The translations under genes were made by a program, and so were the position numbers. Under the pieces are notes generated by a model. The model was given only the letters and a program-made list of their open reading frames with translations. It searched no databases and had not been told where the DNA came from. From contig JAGWTX010000096.1 in the NCBI GenBank assembly GCA_028875955.1, forward strand, positions 1 to 7,781: a DNA stretch of 7,781 nt, read 5' to 3'. Each line of letters begins with the position of its first letter. Position 1 is the stretch's first letter. This document shows, piece after piece, positions 5,325 through 7,781 of this stretch. Source of the DNA: Bacteroidota bacterium (GTDB lineage Bacteria > Bacteroidota > Bacteroidia > Chitinophagales > Chitinophagaceae).

Positions 5325-7274
5325 CTACTTGGCGTCGCCTTCTCCTTCCTGTAATTTGGCTTTGATCTCAGCTAAAGCACCCAGATCTCCTAAAGTAGCT
5401 TTCTCCACTTTCGCCTGAATGTTTTTCACCGCTTTTTTGGTGTTATCAGACTCGGCTTTGGCTTCTTTTTTCTCTGCGGCTACCGCTTCAGCCACATGCT
5501 GTTCCCAGATGCGGGCGTGACTTAACACGATACGCTTCTCGTTACGGTCGAATTCGATCACCATAAACTGGGCAGTTTCGTCGGCCTGAACCTGTTTGCC
5601 ATCTTCCTTGTTCAGGTGACGGTTAGGGGCAAATCCTTCGAGACCATACTGTAATTGCACCAGCGCACCTTTGTCATCCTTGCGGGTAACGGTTCCTTCA
5701 TGGATGGTACCGATGGCAAATGTATCTTCCAGTGTATTCCAGGGATCTTCTTCCAGTTGTTTATGACCTAACTGCAGTTTGCGGTTCTCTTTATCAATAC
5801 TCAAGATAATGATATCGATCTGCTCGCCAACCTTGGTATAATCGGTCGGGTGATTGAAACGCTTTAACCAGCTCAGATCGCTGATATGGATCATACCGCC
5901 GATACCGGGTTCCAGTTCAACAAATACACCATAAGGCGTGATGTTTTTCACCAGACCTTTGTGCTTGCTTCCCTCTGGGAATTTGGTTTCGATGGTATTC
6001 CAGGGATCCTGGCTCATTTGTTTGATGCTCAGGCTCATTTTACGCGCATCCTTATCCAGGGTCACCACTTTTGCCTCATACTCATCGCCCAACTTGAAGA
6101 ATTCCTTCGCGTTGATCGGCGTATTGGCCCAGGTGATTTCTGATACGTGTACCAGACCTTCCACACCCGGCTGAATTTCCAGGAATGCACCGTAATCTTC
6201 GATATTTACCACTTTGCCTTTTACAACAGAACCTTCTGCCAAACCTTCAGGCAGCACATCCCATGGATGCGGGGTCAGTTGTTTCAGACCTAAGCTGATA
6301 CGTTTTTTGTCGTCGTCGAAATCCAAAACCACCACTTGTAATTTCTGGTCCATCTTCACCACTTCGCTTGGGTGAGAGATTCGTCCCCATGAAATATCGG
6401 TGATGTACAACAGACCATCCAAACCACCTAGGTCCATGAACGCACCGAAATCTGTGATGTTTTTCACCACACCTTCCAGTACCTGGCCTTTTTCGAGTTT
6501 GCTCATGATCTCTGCACGTTGTGCTTCAATATCGCTTTCAATCAATGCCTTGTGAGATACAACGGCGTTCTTGATGGTTTCGTTGATCTTAACCACTTTG
6601 AATTCCATCGTCTTACCAACAAACTGGTCGTAATCCGTTACAGGTTTCACATCGATCTGGGAACCTGGCAGGAAGGTTTCCATACCAAATACATCCACGA
6701 TCAATCCACCTTTTGTTTTGCTGGTAACGGTACCGGTGATCACTTCTCCGGTCTTATGTACTTCCACAATCCTTTCCCAGGCACGGTAAATGCGGGCAGA
6801 TTTGCGGCTCAGGTGCAGGTTTCCGGAACGGTCTTCCTTTTCAACCACCATTACTTCCACTTCGTCACCGATCTTCAAACCGGGAACATCACGGAATTCA
6901 TTCAGTGACACCAGTCCATCGCTTTTAAAACCGATGTTTACAACCACATCTGTTTTTGTCAGGGCAACCACACCACCTCTTACAATTTCACCGTCGTTGA
7001 TTTGTACAAAAGTGTCATCATACACTTTATCGTACTTCATTCTTTCGGTTTCGGCATAATGACTCACATTACGTTTGTCGATGCTCCAGTCGAAATCATC
7101 ATGAGCGGTTTCAATAACCGGCTCTGCAACTGCTACGGGAGCAGCGGCTGCTTCAGCTACCGGAGCAGCTTCGGCTACAGGTGCATTTGTTGTCGCAGTA
7201 GTAACTTCCGGTGCTGCTTCAGCCCCGCCGTTCTCCTGTGCATCTGCGTTTAGTTGTTTGTTAAATAATTGCAT
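5325..7274 (-). CDS. rpsA: 30S ribosomal protein S1
   Basis: A 649-residue RNA-binding protein that helps load mRNA onto the 30S subunit. It has six S1 (OB-fold) domains, at about residues 95-160, 176-243, 263-332, 348-419, 435-506 and 522-588. Domains 3 to 5 carry the clearest RNA-binding pattern, for example ITDFGAFMDLGGLDGLLYITDISW (core at 273-296), IEDYGAFLEIQPGVEGLVHVSEI and ITPYGVFVELEPGIGGMIHISDL. A PW motif recurs after domains 3, 4 and 5 (HPWDVL, DPWNTI, DPWNTL). The first 55 or so residues are a low-complexity Ala/Pro/Glu/Val stretch with repeated PVAEAA. The last 60 are charged and probably helical or disordered. The E. coli protein is 557 residues, so this one is longer at both ends. 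It appears to be a single-gene transcription unit with its own promoter and terminator. Confidence 0.97.
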   Translation of the reverse strand: MQLFNKQLNADAQENGGAEAAPEVTTATTNAPVAEAAPVAEAAAAPVAVAEPVIETAHDDFDWSIDKRNVSHYAETERMKYDKVYDDTFVQINDGEIVRGGVVALTKTDVVVNIGFKSDGLVSLNEFRDVPGLKIGDEVEVMVVEKEDRSGNLHLSRKSARIYRAWERIVEVHKTGEVITGTVTSKTKGGLIVDVFGMETFLPGSQIDVKPVTDYDQFVGKTMEFKVVKINETIKNAVVSHKALIESDIEAQRAEIMSKLEKGQVLEGVVKNITDFGAFMDLGGLDGLLYITDISWGRISHPSEVVKMDQKLQVVVLDFDDDKKRISLGLKQLTPHPWDVLPEGLAEGSVVKGKVVNIEDYGAFLEIQPGVEGLVHVSEITWANTPINAKEFFKLGDEYEAKVVTLDKDARKMSLSIKQMSQDPWNTIETKFPEGSKHKGLVKNITPYGVFVELEPGIGGMIHISDLSWLKRFNHPTDYTKVGEQIDIIILSIDKENRKLQLGHKQLEEDPWNTLEDTFAIGTIHEGTVTRKDDKGALVQLQYGLEGFAPNRHLNKEDGKQVQADETAQFMVIEFDRNEKRIVLSHARIWEQHVAEAVAAEKKEAKAESDNTKKAVKNIQAKVEKATLGDLGALAEIKAKLQEGEGDAK

Positions 7275-7281
7275 ACAAAAT

Positions 7282-7301
7282 CCCGATGGTTTTATTTCGG
7301 G
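7282..7301 (-). other. Small hairpin in the rpsA leader
   Basis: CCCGA (7282-7286) and TCGGG (7297-7301) can pair around a 10-base loop in the short rpsA leader, ending seven bases before the ATG. It might limit access to the start codon and serve autogenous control, which is known for S1 in other bacteria. A 5-bp stem is weak, so this is only a candidate. Confidence 0.25.
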
Positions 7302-7305
7302 GGAG

Positions 7306-7313
7306 CAAAGGTA
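7306..7313 (-). promoter_or_regulatory. Putative rpsA promoter -7 element
   Basis: On the minus strand, TACCTTTG matches the Bacteroidota TAnnTTTG -7 box at every defined position. It lies 31 bases upstream of the rpsA ATG and would give a leader of about 28 bases. I see no good TTG at the usual 19-21-base spacing, so the -33 half is unsupported. Confidence 0.5.
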
Positions 7314-7532
7314 AGAAAAGAGGCGGGAATGAGGACCGAAAAATGGGCTTTTTTCAGGTAAAATAGGCTTTTAGAGGACATTTCTGTGCTTGATATATTA
7401 AATATATCTAATATTAATAACCCGATTCGGTTTTACCCTTACCCGGTTTCCCAAAATACCGGGATTCCCGGTTGACATCTGCGCAGGCTTTTGCATACCG
7501 GTTTGTTTTACCATGTTTTTTCTTTAGCCAAT
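7314..7532. other. Gene-free region between uxuA and rpsA, with palindromes
   Basis: The whole gap between the two genes is 377 bases (7275-7651) and I find no credible coding sequence in it. Besides the rpsA promoter and the hairpin at 7533-7565, it holds two perfect inverted repeats. One is A/T-rich, GATATAT-TAA-ATATATC (7392-7408), within a run of A/T. The other is G/C-rich, CCGGGA-T-TCCCGG (7459-7471), with nearby repeats of CCCGGTT. Upstream activation sites for rpsA are possible, but nothing proves it. Confidence 0.5.
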
Positions 7533-7565
7533 CATAAAGCCACCAGAATACCGGGTGGCTTTATG
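7533..7565 (-). terminator. Hairpin, probable terminator after uxuA
   Basis: CATAAAGCCACC (7533-7544) and GGTGGCTTTATG (7554-7565) are exact reverse complements, giving a 12-bp stem with a 9-base loop. It begins 86 bases downstream of the uxuA stop, between that gene and the rpsA promoter. Neither strand has a long U-tract directly after the stem (TTTATG is inside it). A role as terminator or 3'-end stabiliser is therefore inferred from position and stem strength. Confidence 0.6.
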
Positions 7566-7651
7566 CAATTTATTTGAAAAGTCGTTTTACACAAGCGCTA
7601 AGTGGTGAGGTCTGGAAAACAAGGAACCCAAACCTTTGCAGCAGGTAATAT

Positions 7652-7781
7652 TTACAAACTCCTCTCTATACCCAATTCCAATCCCCTCAGTTCCGCTAGT
7701 CCGCGCAAACGGCCGATGGCTGTATAACCGGGATAGGCCCCGGATTTTTTCAGATCATCCAGCATCTGGTGACCGTGATCC
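7652..7781 (-). CDS. uxuA: Mannonate dehydratase, C-terminal 42 residues (partial)
   Basis: An open frame enters at the right edge and stops at TAA (7652-7654). The residues start DHGHQMLDDLKK, continue with GAYPGYTAIGRLRGLAELRG (positions 14-33) and end LELGIERSL. This closely resembles the C-terminus of UxuA, which dehydrates D-mannonate to 2-keto-3-deoxygluconate in the breakdown of glucuronate and other hexuronates. The GY(S/T)xIGRLxGLAELRG block is the part I recognise. Only the tail is visible, so the catalytic residues cannot be checked and the call rests on family memory. It is too short to rule out a divergent homologue. Confidence 0.72.
   Translation of the reverse strand, partial: DHGHQMLDDLKKSGAYPGYTAIGRLRGLAELRGLELGIERSL

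Noticed and set aside
7472..7477. TTGACA as a -35 element on the plus strand
   Set aside because: This is the E. coli-type box, not the Bacteroidota form. There is no matching -10 box and no plus-strand gene to serve.

Overview
The window looks like an ordinary chromosomal stretch of a Bacteroidota bacterium. Every gene I can support lies on the minus strand. The evidence is lineage-typical protein families (a DUF4835/PorD type IX secretion protein, a DUF4296 lipoprotein, the Rpb6-like omega subunit), the gene order bamD-rpoZ-coaBC-porD, the lack of Shine-Dalgarno sequences, and promoter boxes of the Bacteroidota TAnnTTTG type. Moderate GC and the flavour of the proteins suggest Chitinophagaceae or a relative, but that placement is inference.

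Read in the direction of transcription (right to left), the layout is as follows. The last 42 codons of a gene resembling mannonate dehydratase (uxuA) enter at the right edge. A 377-base gene-free stretch follows, holding a strong hairpin, palindromes and the rpsA promoter. Next comes rpsA (ribosomal protein S1, six S1 domains with a low-complexity N-terminal extension) and its terminator hairpin. A well-formed promoter then leads into bamD and rpoZ, which overlap, and a perfect 12-bp-stem terminator follows. After that come coaBC and porD, which overlap by 11 bases, then a small DUF4296 lipoprotein, then scoA and scoB (3-oxoacid CoA-transferase). scoB is cut off at the left edge.

Functionally this is housekeeping: translation (S1), transcription (omega), outer-membrane assembly (BamD), coenzyme A synthesis (CoaBC), protein secretion (PorD) and CoA transfer between acids (ScoAB). 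Gene overlaps and short gaps suggest two or three transcription units: rpsA alone; bamD-rpoZ; and coaBC-porD-lipoprotein-scoAB. The last unit is interrupted only by gaps of 33 to 72 bases.

I found no mobile element, CRISPR array, tRNA, rRNA, toxin-antitoxin or defence module, and no clear sign of an undescribed system. The points most worth a second look are the substituted canonical residues in CoaBC, the near-leaderless bamD promoter, an 11-codon ORF joined by an ATGA overlap to the lipoprotein gene, and a few unexplained palindromes.
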